A stretch of DNA of 13,401 bases from an uncultured Gallionellaceae bacterium (lineage in GTDB: Bacteria; Pseudomonadota; Gammaproteobacteria; Burkholderiales; Sulfuricellaceae). The first letter of the stretch is position 1. Each line of letters starts with the position of its first letter. Below the pieces are notes generated by a model. It was given only the letters and a program-made list of their open reading frames with translations, was not told where the DNA came from and searched no databases. The position numbers were made by a program, and so were the translations under genes. The DNA lies in assembly GCA_937873435.1 (NCBI GenBank), contig CALMWM010000220.1, positions 1 through 13,401 on the forward strand, read 5' to 3'. This document shows positions 6,540-13,401 of this stretch, in pieces.

Positions 6540-8447
6540 TTAAGTTTCTTGGGCGGGGTGGTTACCGTTGGCAGCAGGCGTGACAGGGGCTGTCGGCGTG
6601 CTGTCCGAGGGCGGAGGCGTCATCGGCGTGGCAGCGGGCTTGGGCGGACGCGGTGTGCGGCCTTCCATGATGTAGTTGATCTGGTCGGCATCGAGGGTTT
6701 CCCATTCCAGCAAGGCGTGCGCCATCGCTTCGATCTTGTCGCGATTTTCCTCGATCAGGTGGCGCGCCAATACATATTGCGCGTCGACGATGCGACGTAT
6801 TTCGGCATCCACTTTCTGCATGGTGGCTTCGGACACGTTCTTGTGAGTAGTGACGGAGCGGCCCAGGAACACCTCGCCGTCGTTCTCGCCGTATACCATG
6901 GTGCCCAGTGCATCGGACATCCCCCACTGGGTGACCATCCGGCGCGCCATTTCAGTCGCACGTTCGAAATCGTTGCTGGCGCCGGTAGTCATCTGCCCCA
7001 TGAATACTTCCTCGGCGATGCGTCCGCCGAATAGTACAGCGATATTTTCCAGGATCTGCTCGCGGTTCATGCTGTAGCGATCTTCGACCGGCAGTTGCAT
7101 GGTCACGCCCAGCGCACGACCGCGCGGAATGATGGTGACCTTGTGCACCGGATCGGTCTTGGGCAGCAGGCGTGCCACGACGGTGTGCCCGGACTCATGG
7201 TAAGCGGTGTTCTTGCGCTCCTCTTCCGGCATCACAATGGAACGGCGCTCGGCACCCATGATGATTTTGTCCTTGGCGCGTTCGAAATCGTCCATGTCTA
7301 CGTAATGCTTATTGCCGCGCGCTGCGAAAAGTGCCGCTTCGTTTACCAGATTGGCCAGGTCTGCGCCGGAAAATCCGGGGCAACCGCGCGCCAGGATGTC
7401 GGCGCGCACATCGGCGGAAATCGGCACCTTGCGCATATGCACCATGAGGATTTGCTCGCGACCGCGAATGTCGGGTAGCGGCACTACCACCTGGCGATCG
7501 AAACGACCGGGACGCATCAGCGCTGGATCGAGCACGTCTGGACGGTTGGTGGCGGCGATCACGATCACGCCGACGTTGCCTTCGAAACCATCCATCTCGA
7601 CCAGCAACTGGTTTAGGGTTTGCTCGCGTTCGTCGTTGCCGCCGCCCAGGCCGGCGCCACGCTGGCGGCCAACGGCGTCAATTTCGTCGATGAAGATGAT
7701 GCACGGCGCATTTTTCTTGGCCTGTTCGAACATGTCGCGCACCCGCGCCGCGCCGACGCCGACGAACATCTCGACGAAATCCGAACCGGAAATCGAGAAG
7801 AACGGCACCTTGGCCTCGCCGGCAATCGCTCGCGCCAGCAGGGTTTTACCGGTACCCGGATTGCCCACCATCAGCACGCCGCGCGGAATGCGCCCGCCGA
7901 GGCGCTGGAATTTGGAAGGGTCGCGCAGAAATTCGACCAACTCGGAGACTTCTTCCTTGGCTTCGTCGCAGCCTGCAACATCGGCGAAAGTGACCGGATT
8001 ATTATTCTCGTCGAGCAAGCGTGCCTTGCTCTTGCCGAAGGAAAATGCGCCGCCCTTGCCGCCACCCTGCATCTGGCGCATGAAGAAAATCCACACACCG
8101 ATCAGCAGCAGCATCGGGAACCAGGAGACGAACAAATTCATCAGGAAAGACGGCTCTTCTTCCGGTCGTGCTTCGACGATCACCCCGTTTTTCAGGAGGT
8201 CGCTGATCATCCACGGATCGGATGGCGCATAGGTAGTGAAGCGCTTGCCGTCGGTACCGACCGCCTTCAGGGTATGCCCCTCGATGGAAACCTTGGCTAC
8301 CCGCCCCTGTTTCACCGCATCGAGGAACTGGGAATATTCCAGCGGCGCCTGAGCAGCCGTCTGGCGCGCACCGAAATGGTTGAATACCATCATCAGGGTC
8401 AATGCGATTACCAGCCAGATGCCGATATTTTTCATCATGTTGTTCAA
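6540..8447 (-). CDS. ftsH: ATP-dependent zinc metalloprotease FtsH
   Basis: This is a membrane-anchored AAA+ protease that degrades misfolded membrane proteins and regulatory substrates, acting as a hexamer facing the cytoplasm. It has 635 residues (E. coli 644). Order: first transmembrane helix about 8-25; periplasmic part about 27-100; second helix about 102-124; AAA domain with Walker A GNPGTGKT (195-202), Walker B IIFIDEID (250-257) and second region of homology NRPDVLDPALMRPGRFDRQV (301-320); zinc site HESGH (417-421) with the third ligand probably D493; and a proline/threonine-rich tail from about 598. The start is most likely TTG at 8447: AAGGAG lies 5 bases upstream of it, against 14 bases for the ATG at 8438, and MNNM is a usual betaproteobacterial beginning. 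It is 65 bp after rlmE, its usual partner. Confidence 0.96.
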   Translation of the reverse strand: MNNMMKNIGIWLVIALTLMMVFNHFGARQTAAQAPLEYSQFLDAVKQGRVAKVSIEGHTLKAVGTDGKRFTTYAPSDPWMISDLLKNGVIVEARPEEEPSFLMNLFVSWFPMLLLIGVWIFFMRQMQGGGKGGAFSFGKSKARLLDENNNPVTFADVAGCDEAKEEVSELVEFLRDPSKFQRLGGRIPRGVLMVGNPGTGKTLLARAIAGEAKVPFFSISGSDFVEMFVGVGAARVRDMFEQAKKNAPCIIFIDEIDAVGRQRGAGLGGGNDEREQTLNQLLVEMDGFEGNVGVIVIAATNRPDVLDPALMRPGRFDRQVVVPLPDIRGREQILMVHMRKVPISADVRADILARGCPGFSGADLANLVNEAALFAARGNKHYVDMDDFERAKDKIIMGAERRSIVMPEEERKNTAYHESGHTVVARLLPKTDPVHKVTIIPRGRALGVTMQLPVEDRYSMNREQILENIAVLFGGRIAEEVFMGQMTTGASNDFERATEMARRMVTQWGMSDALGTMVYGENDGEVFLGRSVTTHKNVSEATMQKVDAEIRRIVDAQYVLARHLIEENRDKIEAMAHALLEWETLDADQINYIMEGRTPRPPKPAATPMTPPPSDSTPTAPVTPAANGNHPAQET

Positions 8448-8469
8448 CTTCGCTCCTTACAGCTTGCAC

Positions 8470-8499
8470 TTCATAAAGTTAGGCTTATTCTAATCTCAA
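8470..8499 (-). promoter_or_regulatory. Weak candidate sigma-70 promoter for ftsH
   Basis: On the - strand in the rlmE-ftsH gap, TTGAGA (8499-8494) matches the -35 consensus at 5 of 6 bases. TATGAA (8475-8470) matches -10 at 4 of 6 with an 18-base spacer. It would give ftsH-folP-glmM a transcript independent of rlmE. This was found by eye in an AT-rich gap, so chance matches are likely. Confidence 0.3.
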
Positions 8500-8512
8500 T
8501 TGACAAATTCTG

Positions 8513-9130
8513 TCAGTTTTTCTCTTTCCCGAGCAGATAAACTTCGCTGCTTCTGCCGCGCGAAGCTTGGGGTTTTCTCGTCAGTGTCTGCTTGAAGGCC
8601 GCGCGCATATGTTGCAGATACTCCTCGAAGCCTTCGCCCTGGAATACCTTGACCAGGAAATTGCCGCCTGACTTCAGGTGTTCGACGCTGAATTCCAGCG
8701 CCAATTCGGCGAGGTGCATCGCTCGCGCCTGATCCACACTGCCGATGCCGCTTATATTGGGGGCCATGTCGGAAATCACAAGGTCGACCGGTCTTCCGGC
8801 GAGTGCCTTGACCAGTTCGTCCAGTACGACTTGCTCACGGAAGTCGCCCTGAATGAACGTGACGTTGTGCAATAGCTGCATTTCCAGCACATCGAGCGCG
8901 ATGATGCGCCCTGCCGCCCCCAGTTTTTTCGCGGCGACTTGCGACCACCCGCCCGGCGTGGCGCCCAGATCCACCACCGTCATGCCTGGCTTGAGCAAAT
9001 GGTCGCGTTCATCCAACTCCATCAGCTTGTAGGCTGCACGGGAGCGGTAGCCCTCGCGCTTGGCGAGCTGGACATAGGGGTCGTTGACATGCTCGCGCAT
9101 CCACGCTTTGCTGGTTTGGGTACGTTTCAT
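8513..9130 (-). CDS. rlmE: 23S rRNA (uridine-2552-2'-O)-methyltransferase
   Basis: RlmE (RrmJ/FtsJ) 2'-O-methylates U2552 in the A loop of 23S rRNA during late 50S assembly, using S-adenosylmethionine. The 205-residue protein is near the E. coli length of 209. The SAM-binding loop is VVDLGATPGGWSQVA (52-66). The catalytic K-D-K-E tetrad of the family is visible as K35 (RAAYKL), D121 (ISDMAPN), K161 (FLVKVFQG) and E196 (RSSEVYLL). The N-terminal basic stretch and YKLMELDERDHLL are also standard. The start is ATG at 9130, with MKRTQTSKAW matching relatives. It is divergent from yhbY (36 bp between starts) and upstream of ftsH, an arrangement also found in E. coli, where rrmJ-ftsH is heat inducible. 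I see no sigma-32-like promoter here. Confidence 0.96.
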   Translation of the reverse strand: MKRTQTSKAWMREHVNDPYVQLAKREGYRSRAAYKLMELDERDHLLKPGMTVVDLGATPGGWSQVAAKKLGAAGRIIALDVLEMQLLHNVTFIQGDFREQVVLDELVKALAGRPVDLVISDMAPNISGIGSVDQARAMHLAELALEFSVEHLKSGGNFLVKVFQGEGFEEYLQHMRAAFKQTLTRKPQASRGRSSEVYLLGKEKN

Positions 9131-9166
9131 CGGTTACAATGCGTCACTTTTTCGTGGAAAATCCGA

Positions 9167-9460
9167 ATGTTGAATATCACCTCTGAACAGCGCCGCTTTC
9201 TGCGCTCCCAAGCCCACAATCTCAACCCTGTTGTGCTGATCGGCGATGCCGGCCTGACTGAAAACGTCATCAAGGAAATCGCGCTCGGTCTTGCCAGCCA
9301 TGAGCTCATCAAGATCAAAGTGCATGGTGGCGACAAGGCCGTGCGCGAAGCGCTGATGGAAGAAATCTGCAATCAACTCGATGCCGCATCGGTACAGCTC
9401 ATCGGAAAAATCATGGTAGTTTACAAGCCTGCTGAAAAGCCCAAGCTGGTGTTACCTTGA
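9167..9460 (+). CDS. yhbY: YhbY-type CRM-domain RNA-binding protein (50S assembly)
   Basis: This is a 97-residue single-domain CRM (KH-like) protein that associates with pre-50S ribosomal particles in relatives. It begins MLNITSEQRRFLRSQAHNL and contains the family core VVLIGDAGLTENVIKEI, followed by HELIKIKV and a C-terminal IGKIMVVYKP. The open frame extends upstream to 8939 opposite rlmE, but the family N terminus and a GGAAAA ribosome site set the start at the ATG at 9167. TACAAT at 9135-9140 is a possible -10 box with no good -35 partner. It is divergent from rlmE, as in E. coli, so ribosome-assembly functions sit side by side. Its last 9 bp overlap the tail of the convergent DUF4149 gene. 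Confidence 0.94.
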   Translation: MLNITSEQRRFLRSQAHNLNPVVLIGDAGLTENVIKEIALGLASHELIKIKVHGGDKAVREALMEEICNQLDAASVQLIGKIMVVYKPAEKPKLVLP

Positions 9461-9913
9461 GGCAGAACGGTTCAGCGTAACCAGAAACAATCCCAACAGG
9501 CTTTGCACGAGGTAAACCACGCTGGAAATGCCGTGCCAGGTCGCAAAGCGATCCCTGAACACGCTCTGCATCACGTCCAGCGGTAGTGCCTGCTCCTTGA
9601 GTGCCACCAGTAGCGGACTGATGCCGAAGTGCCCGGCGATCGTCAACAGCAGCATCAACACGATCAGCCACAAAAACCCTTGTTTGAACGCAGCGCCGCC
9701 GAAACGGACAAAACGAAAGAGCAGCAGGTAAACGCCGCTGACCATGCCGACATAGGCAATCCAGGTAAACATCCTGCCGGCCAGCATACCGGCCAGCATC
9801 TTGTCGGACAAGGCATTGAACAGCACTGGCGCGGCGAGATAGCCGATTGCCCACATCCCGCCGACCCATAAGGTAACGGCCATCTGGGCAAGAATATCGG
9901 GGAGTTTGTTCAT
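9452..9913 (-). CDS. DUF4149 domain integral membrane protein
   Basis: This is a 153-residue protein with four predicted membrane helices, at about 8-30, 48-68, 78-97 and 128-147. The N-terminal signature LWVGGMWAIGYLAAPVLF and the later FATWHGISSVVYLVQSLLGL suit the DUF4149 family. These proteins are often encoded beside greA or yhbY in betaproteobacteria. Function is unknown; the sequence shows no catalytic motif, only conserved glycines in helix 1 and a histidine (WHG) before helix 4. The ATG at 9913 has no clear ribosome site. It is separated from greA by 83 bp that hold heptad element 3, and its 3' end overlaps yhbY by 9 bp tail to tail. Confidence 0.8.
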   Translation of the reverse strand: MNKLPDILAQMAVTLWVGGMWAIGYLAAPVLFNALSDKMLAGMLAGRMFTWIAYVGMVSGVYLLLFRFVRFGGAAFKQGFLWLIVLMLLLTIAGHFGISPLLVALKEQALPLDVMQSVFRDRFATWHGISSVVYLVQSLLGLFLVTLNRSASR

Positions 9914-9931
9914 TTTCTGGGAAGGGGCGAT

Positions 9932-9998
9932 CAGTAATGGGTAATGTGCAGATGCGTTTTGCCAACACGCATCGCTTATCCCTCATCACCCATCACTC
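9932..9998. repeat. Heptad-arm inverted repeat element 3 (between greA and the DUF4149 gene)
   Basis: The + side reads CAGTAAT (9932), GGGTAAT (9939), GTGCAGA (9946). The opposite side on the - strand reads GAGTGAT (9998-9992), GGGTGAT (9991-9985), GAGGGAT (9984-9978), AAGCGAT (9977-9971), GCGTGTT (9970-9964), all in the same 7-base register. Outer arms agree at 12 of 15 positions. The centre is a perfect 7-bp stem GATGCGT (9951-9957) with ACGCATC (9967-9973) around a 9-base loop. The element reaches two bases into the greA stop codon. It may end the carB-greA transcript or reduce read-through into the DUF4149 gene. Confidence 0.7.
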
Positions 9999-10473
9999 AA
10001 ATGTACTTCACGTCCAGCACTTCATATTCGCGCAAACCGCCCGGTGCCTGCACTTCCGCCACGTCGCCGGCGAATTTGCCGATCAGCGCGCGGGCAATCG
10101 GGGAGCTGATGGAAATTTTACCCTGCTTGATGTCTGCCTCGTCGTCGCCGACGATTTGATAAGTCACCTTGGTGCCGCCTTCGAGGTCTTCCAGTTCCAC
10201 GGTGGCGCCGAATACGCAACGTCCCTCGGCATCGAGTAATTTCGGGTCGATGATCAGGCCGTTGCCCAGCTTGCCTTCGACTTCGGCGATGCGCCCTTCG
10301 ACAAAGCTCTGGCGCTCCTTGGCGGCATCGTACTCGGCGTTTTCCGAGAGATCGCCATGCGAACGGGCCTCGGCGATTGCCGCGATCACGCTCGGACGTT
10401 CAACGGTTTTCAGGTTGTGCAATTCCTGGCGCAACAATTCTGCGCCGGTGACGGTTAAAGGTACTTTGCTCAT
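9997..10473 (-). CDS. greA: Transcription elongation factor GreA
   Basis: GreA enters the RNA polymerase secondary channel and stimulates cleavage of backtracked transcripts. The 158 residues equal the E. coli length. The N-terminal antiparallel coiled coil (about 1-75) carries the acidic tip DLSENAEY, with D41 and E44 in the positions needed for cleavage. The C-terminal FKBP-like domain (about 80-158) includes FGATVELEDL and SPIARALIGKFAGDVAEVQAPGG. The ATG at 10473 is 27 bp from the carB stop, and carB-greA is a usual pair, so they are likely co-transcribed. The ribosome site is weak. The TGA (9999-9997) overlaps the edge of heptad element 3. Confidence 0.97.
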   Translation of the reverse strand: MSKVPLTVTGAELLRQELHNLKTVERPSVIAAIAEARSHGDLSENAEYDAAKERQSFVEGRIAEVEGKLGNGLIIDPKLLDAEGRCVFGATVELEDLEGGTKVTYQIVGDDEADIKQGKISISSPIARALIGKFAGDVAEVQAPGGLREYEVLDVKYI

Positions 10474-10500
10474 AGTCTTGTCGCTTTCGATTCGGAGCGG

Positions 10501-13401
10501 TTACAGCCGCTCATGTAACCCTTGCAGGTCGAACACTTGCAATTCCTGCATGTGGCTCATCCCGATACAGGCCGCACGGGCGCCGGCCAGGGTGGTGTAA
10601 TAGGTAATCTTGTTTTGCAGTGCTGCGTTGCGCATTACATAGGAATCGTGCACACCGCGCTTGCCCTCGACGGTATTGACGATGAAATTAATTTCACCGT
10701 TCTTGATCATGTCGACGATATGCGGCCGGCCTTCCTGCACCTTGTGCACCGAGGATACGGACAGCCCGGCTGCACTGAGGGAGGCTGCCGTACCCTTGGT
10801 GGCGCATAGCTGGAACCCCAAGCCATCCAGGGCGCGTGCGATTTCCACCACCCGCTCCTTATCGGCGCCGCGCACGCTGATGAAAGCCCGCCCGCCGGTC
10901 GGCAGCTTGATCCCTGCGGCCAGTTGCGATTTGATGAAGGCCTCGGCGAAGCTGTTGCCTACCCCCATGACTTCGCCGGTGGATTTCATTTCCGGACTGA
11001 GGATGGTATCGACGCCGGGGAACTTGATAAACGGGAACACCGCCTCCTTCACCGAGAAATACGGCGGCGTCACTTCGCCGGTAACACCCTGTTCGGCCAG
11101 GGAGCGCCCGGCCATGCAGCGCGCCGCGATCATCGCCAGCGGCTTGCCGATTGCCTTGGATACGAAGGGTACGGTGCGCGAAGCACGTGGATTGACTTCC
11201 AGCACGTAAACGGTTTCGCCCTGGATCGCGAACTGCACGTTCATCAGGCCGACTACATCCAGCCCCTTGGCCATCAGCACCGTCTGGCGGCGCAGTTCGT
11301 CCTGCAATTCGGCGGATAAACTATAGGGTGGCAGGGAGCACGCGGAATCGCCGGAATGCACCCCGGCTTCCTCGATATGCTCCATCACCCCGCCGATCAG
11401 CACGTCGGTGCCGTCGCAGATGGCATCCACGTCCACTTCGATAGCATCGTTGAGGAAGCGGTCGAGCAGCACCGGCGATTTATGCGAAACCTTGACCGCC
11501 TCGCGCATGTAGCGTTCGAGATCGCTTTGCTGATGGACGATCTCCATCGCGCGTCCGCCCAGCACGTAGGAGGGGCGCACCACCAGCGGGTAGCCGATTT
11601 CTTCAGCCAGACGGATGGCGTCTTCCGGCGTGCGCGCGGTGCGGTTCGGCGGCTGCTTGAGGTTAAGATCGTGCAACAGTTGCTGGAAGCGCTCGCGATC
11701 TTCGGCGCGGTCGATGGCGTCGGGCGAAGTGCCGATGATGGGAACGCCGTTGGCTTCCAGGTCGCGCGCCAGCTTCAGCGGGGTTTGGCCGCCGTACTGG
11801 ACGATCACCCCGTAGGGTTTTTCGACATGCACCACTTCAAGAACGTCTTCCAGCGTCAGCGGCTCGAAATACAGGCGGTCGGAGGTGTCGTAGTCGGTCG
11901 AGACGGTCTCCGGGTTGCAGTTGACCATGATGGTTTCATAGCCGTCTTCGCGCAACGCCAGCGCCGCATGGACGCAGCAGTAGTCGAATTCGATACCCTG
12001 GCCGATGCGGTTCGGCCCGCCGCCCAGCACCATGATCTTTTTCTTGTCGGTGGGCGCCGCCTCGCATTCTTCCTCATAGGTCGAATACATATAGGCGGTA
12101 TCGGTAGCGAACTCAGCGGCACAGGTATCCACCCGCTTGTACACCGGGCGCACATTCAGGCTGTGGCGCTTGGCACGCACCTCATGCTGGGTAACGCCCA
12201 GCAAGCGCGCCAGACGGCGGTCGGAAAAACCGCGGCGCTTGAGCTGGAACAAGGTGTCGTGGGTCAGTTCTTCCAGCTTGCTTCCCTTGAGCGCCTGTTC
12301 ACGCGCGATCAAATCGGCCATTTGCGCGAGGAACCAGGGGTCGACGTAGGTCAGGTCGAAAATCTCTTGCTGTGTCATGCCGATGCGCATCGCATCGGCG
12401 ATATACCAGATCCGTTCCGGGCCGGGCGCCGCCAGCTCGCGCTCGATGATTTCGCGATCGTCGGTCTTTTCGTCCAGCCCGTCGTTGCCGGTTTCCAGGC
12501 CGCGCAGGGCCTTTTGCAGGGATTCCTGGAAAGTGCGGCCGATCGCCATCACCTCGCCCACCGATTTCATCTGGGTGGTCAGGCGGTCGTTGGCCTGCGG
12601 GAATTTCTCGAAGGCGAAGCGGGGAATCTTGGTGACCACGTAGTCGATCGACGGCTCGAACGAGGCAGGAGTGCGGCCGCCGGTGATGTCATTCTGCAAT
12701 TCGTCGAGAGTGAAGCCGACCGCCAGTTTGGCCGCCACCTTGGCGATGGGAAAACCGGTCGCCTTGGAAGCCAGCGCCGAGGAACGCGACACGCGCGGGT
12801 TCATCTCGATCACCACCATGCGTCCGTCGTCCGGGTTGATGCCAAACTGGACGTTGGAGCCGCCGGTTTCCACGCCGATTTCGCGCAGCACTGCCAGCGA
12901 GGCATTGCGCATGATCTGGTATTCGCGGTCGGTGAGGGTCTGCGCCGGCGCGACGGTGATCGAGTCGCCGGTATGCACGCCCATCGCATCGAAGTTTTCA
13001 ATGGAACAGATGATGATGCAGTTGTCCTTTTTATCGCGGACGACTTCCATCTCGAATTCTTTCCAGCCGATCACCGATTCCTCGATCAGCAGTTCCTTGG
13101 TCGGCGAGGCATCCAGGCCGCGCTCGCAAATCGCCAGGAATTCTTCCTTGTTGTAGGCGATGCCGCCGCCCGATCCGCCCATGGTGAAAGACGGACGGAT
13201 GATGGTGGGATAGCCGACCATCGCCTGCACTTGCAAGGCCTCTTCCAGACTATGGGCAATCGCCGCGCGCGGGCAGGCGAGACCGATCTTCTCCATCGCC
13301 TTCTTGAATTTTTTGCGGTCTTCCGCCTTGTCGATGGCTTCCTTGGTCGCGCCTATCATCTGCACGCCGAATTTTTCCAGCACGCCGTGCTTGGCCAGCT
13401 C
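10501..13401 (-). CDS. carB: Carbamoyl-phosphate synthase large subunit (5' end outside window)
   Basis: This subunit makes carbamoyl phosphate from bicarbonate, ammonia (from the CarA glutaminase) and two ATP, for pyrimidine and arginine synthesis. 966 residues are visible up to a TAA at 10501-10503. The first visible residues, ELAKHGVLEKFGV, match about residue 101 of the 1073-residue E. coli protein, so about 100 are missing. The two homologous ATP-grasp halves are clear: FTMGGSGGGIAYN and VIEMNPRVSRSSALASK in the first, VRPSYVLGGRAMEIV and VLEVNPRASRTVPFVSK in the second. The second dinucleotide-type loop, GGGPNRIGQGIEFDYCC, lies between them. The last 140 or so residues form the MGS-like allosteric domain (ATKGTAA, KVQEGRPHIVDMIKNGE). 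carA would be expected beyond the right edge. Confidence 0.97.
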   Translation of the reverse strand, partial: ELAKHGVLEKFGVQMIGATKEAIDKAEDRKKFKKAMEKIGLACPRAAIAHSLEEALQVQAMVGYPTIIRPSFTMGGSGGGIAYNKEEFLAICERGLDASPTKELLIEESVIGWKEFEMEVVRDKKDNCIIICSIENFDAMGVHTGDSITVAPAQTLTDREYQIMRNASLAVLREIGVETGGSNVQFGINPDDGRMVVIEMNPRVSRSSALASKATGFPIAKVAAKLAVGFTLDELQNDITGGRTPASFEPSIDYVVTKIPRFAFEKFPQANDRLTTQMKSVGEVMAIGRTFQESLQKALRGLETGNDGLDEKTDDREIIERELAAPGPERIWYIADAMRIGMTQQEIFDLTYVDPWFLAQMADLIAREQALKGSKLEELTHDTLFQLKRRGFSDRRLARLLGVTQHEVRAKRHSLNVRPVYKRVDTCAAEFATDTAYMYSTYEEECEAAPTDKKKIMVLGGGPNRIGQGIEFDYCCVHAALALREDGYETIMVNCNPETVSTDYDTSDRLYFEPLTLEDVLEVVHVEKPYGVIVQYGGQTPLKLARDLEANGVPIIGTSPDAIDRAEDRERFQQLLHDLNLKQPPNRTARTPEDAIRLAEEIGYPLVVRPSYVLGGRAMEIVHQQSDLERYMREAVKVSHKSPVLLDRFLNDAIEVDVDAICDGTDVLIGGVMEHIEEAGVHSGDSACSLPPYSLSAELQDELRRQTVLMAKGLDVVGLMNVQFAIQGETVYVLEVNPRASRTVPFVSKAIGKPLAMIAARCMAGRSLAEQGVTGEVTPPYFSVKEAVFPFIKFPGVDTILSPEMKSTGEVMGVGNSFAEAFIKSQLAAGIKLPTGGRAFISVRGADKERVVEIARALDGLGFQLCATKGTAASLSAAGLSVSSVHKVQEGRPHIVDMIKNGEINFIVNTVEGKRGVHDSYVMRNAALQNKITYYTTLAGARAACIGMSHMQELQVFDLQGLHERL

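Noticed and set aside
8501..8520. Short TGACA/TGTCA hairpin followed by a T run on the + strand
   Set aside because: The stem is only 5 bp, no + strand gene ends there, and it overlaps the rlmE stop on the other strand; not a credible terminator.
7312..8540. Two long + strand open frames (306 codons each, 7312-8232 and 7620-8540) opposite ftsH
   Set aside because: They lie antisense to highly conserved FtsH codons. Their translations are low-complexity (Ser/Arg/Pro- or His/Ala-rich) and resemble no family; long antisense frames are expected in GC-rich genes.
9131..9200. Heat-shock (sigma-32) promoter for rlmE-ftsH, as in E. coli
   Set aside because: No match to the CTTGAAA / CCCCAT pattern was found on the - strand upstream of rlmE.
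1..13401. A new defence, secretion or biosynthetic system
   Set aside because: All open frames of good quality belong to well-known housekeeping families; novelty here is limited to intergenic repeats and gene arrangement.

Overview
The window looks like chromosomal housekeeping DNA from a betaproteobacterium. The GC-rich codon use, the order carB-greA-(yhbY/rlmE)-ftsH-folP-glmM, and the close match of FtsH, DHPS and PstC/A/B to proteobacterial forms all point there. An iron- or sulfur-oxidising or nitrifying lineage (Nitrosomonadales/Gallionellales type) is a guess that the sequence cannot settle. Almost every base is accounted for by conserved genes, and no gap exceeds about 160 bp. I see no CRISPR array, transposase, tRNA, rRNA or phage gene, and no obviously new multi-gene system.

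Left part, + strand (1-4116), phosphate uptake. It holds the 3' end of a DUF47/PhoU-like gene, then pit (low-affinity phosphate permease). A 144-bp gap follows that carries a Pho-box-like promoter, and then the tight cluster pstC-pstA-pstB (two permease subunits and the ATPase of the high-affinity phosphate ABC importer). The binding protein gene pstS and the regulator gene phoU, usual members of this operon, are not here.

Right part, mostly - strand (4271-13401), read from right to left: carB (5' end outside the window), greA, a DUF4149 membrane protein, then rlmE, ftsH, folP and glmM. It covers pyrimidine/arginine precursor synthesis, transcript-cleavage factor, rRNA methylation, membrane proteolysis, folate synthesis and UDP-GlcNAc precursor synthesis. 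folP and glmM overlap by 4 bp. yhbY (50S assembly) stands alone on the + strand, divergent from rlmE and overlapping the 3' end of the DUF4149 gene. The pst cluster and this operon converge at about 4117-4270.

The least ordinary content is between genes. Three gaps (about 4150-4265, 6463-6529, 9932-9998) each hold an imperfect inverted repeat whose arms are runs of 7-base units (GAGTGTT/TAGTGTT in the first; GAGTAAT/GGGTAAT and GAGTGAT/GGGTGAT in the others). They look like one dispersed family of palindromic elements. In addition, the last codons of pstB form one arm of a perfect 16-bp inverted repeat. The inverted orientation of pstCAB relative to glmM, with pstS missing, suggests a local rearrangement.
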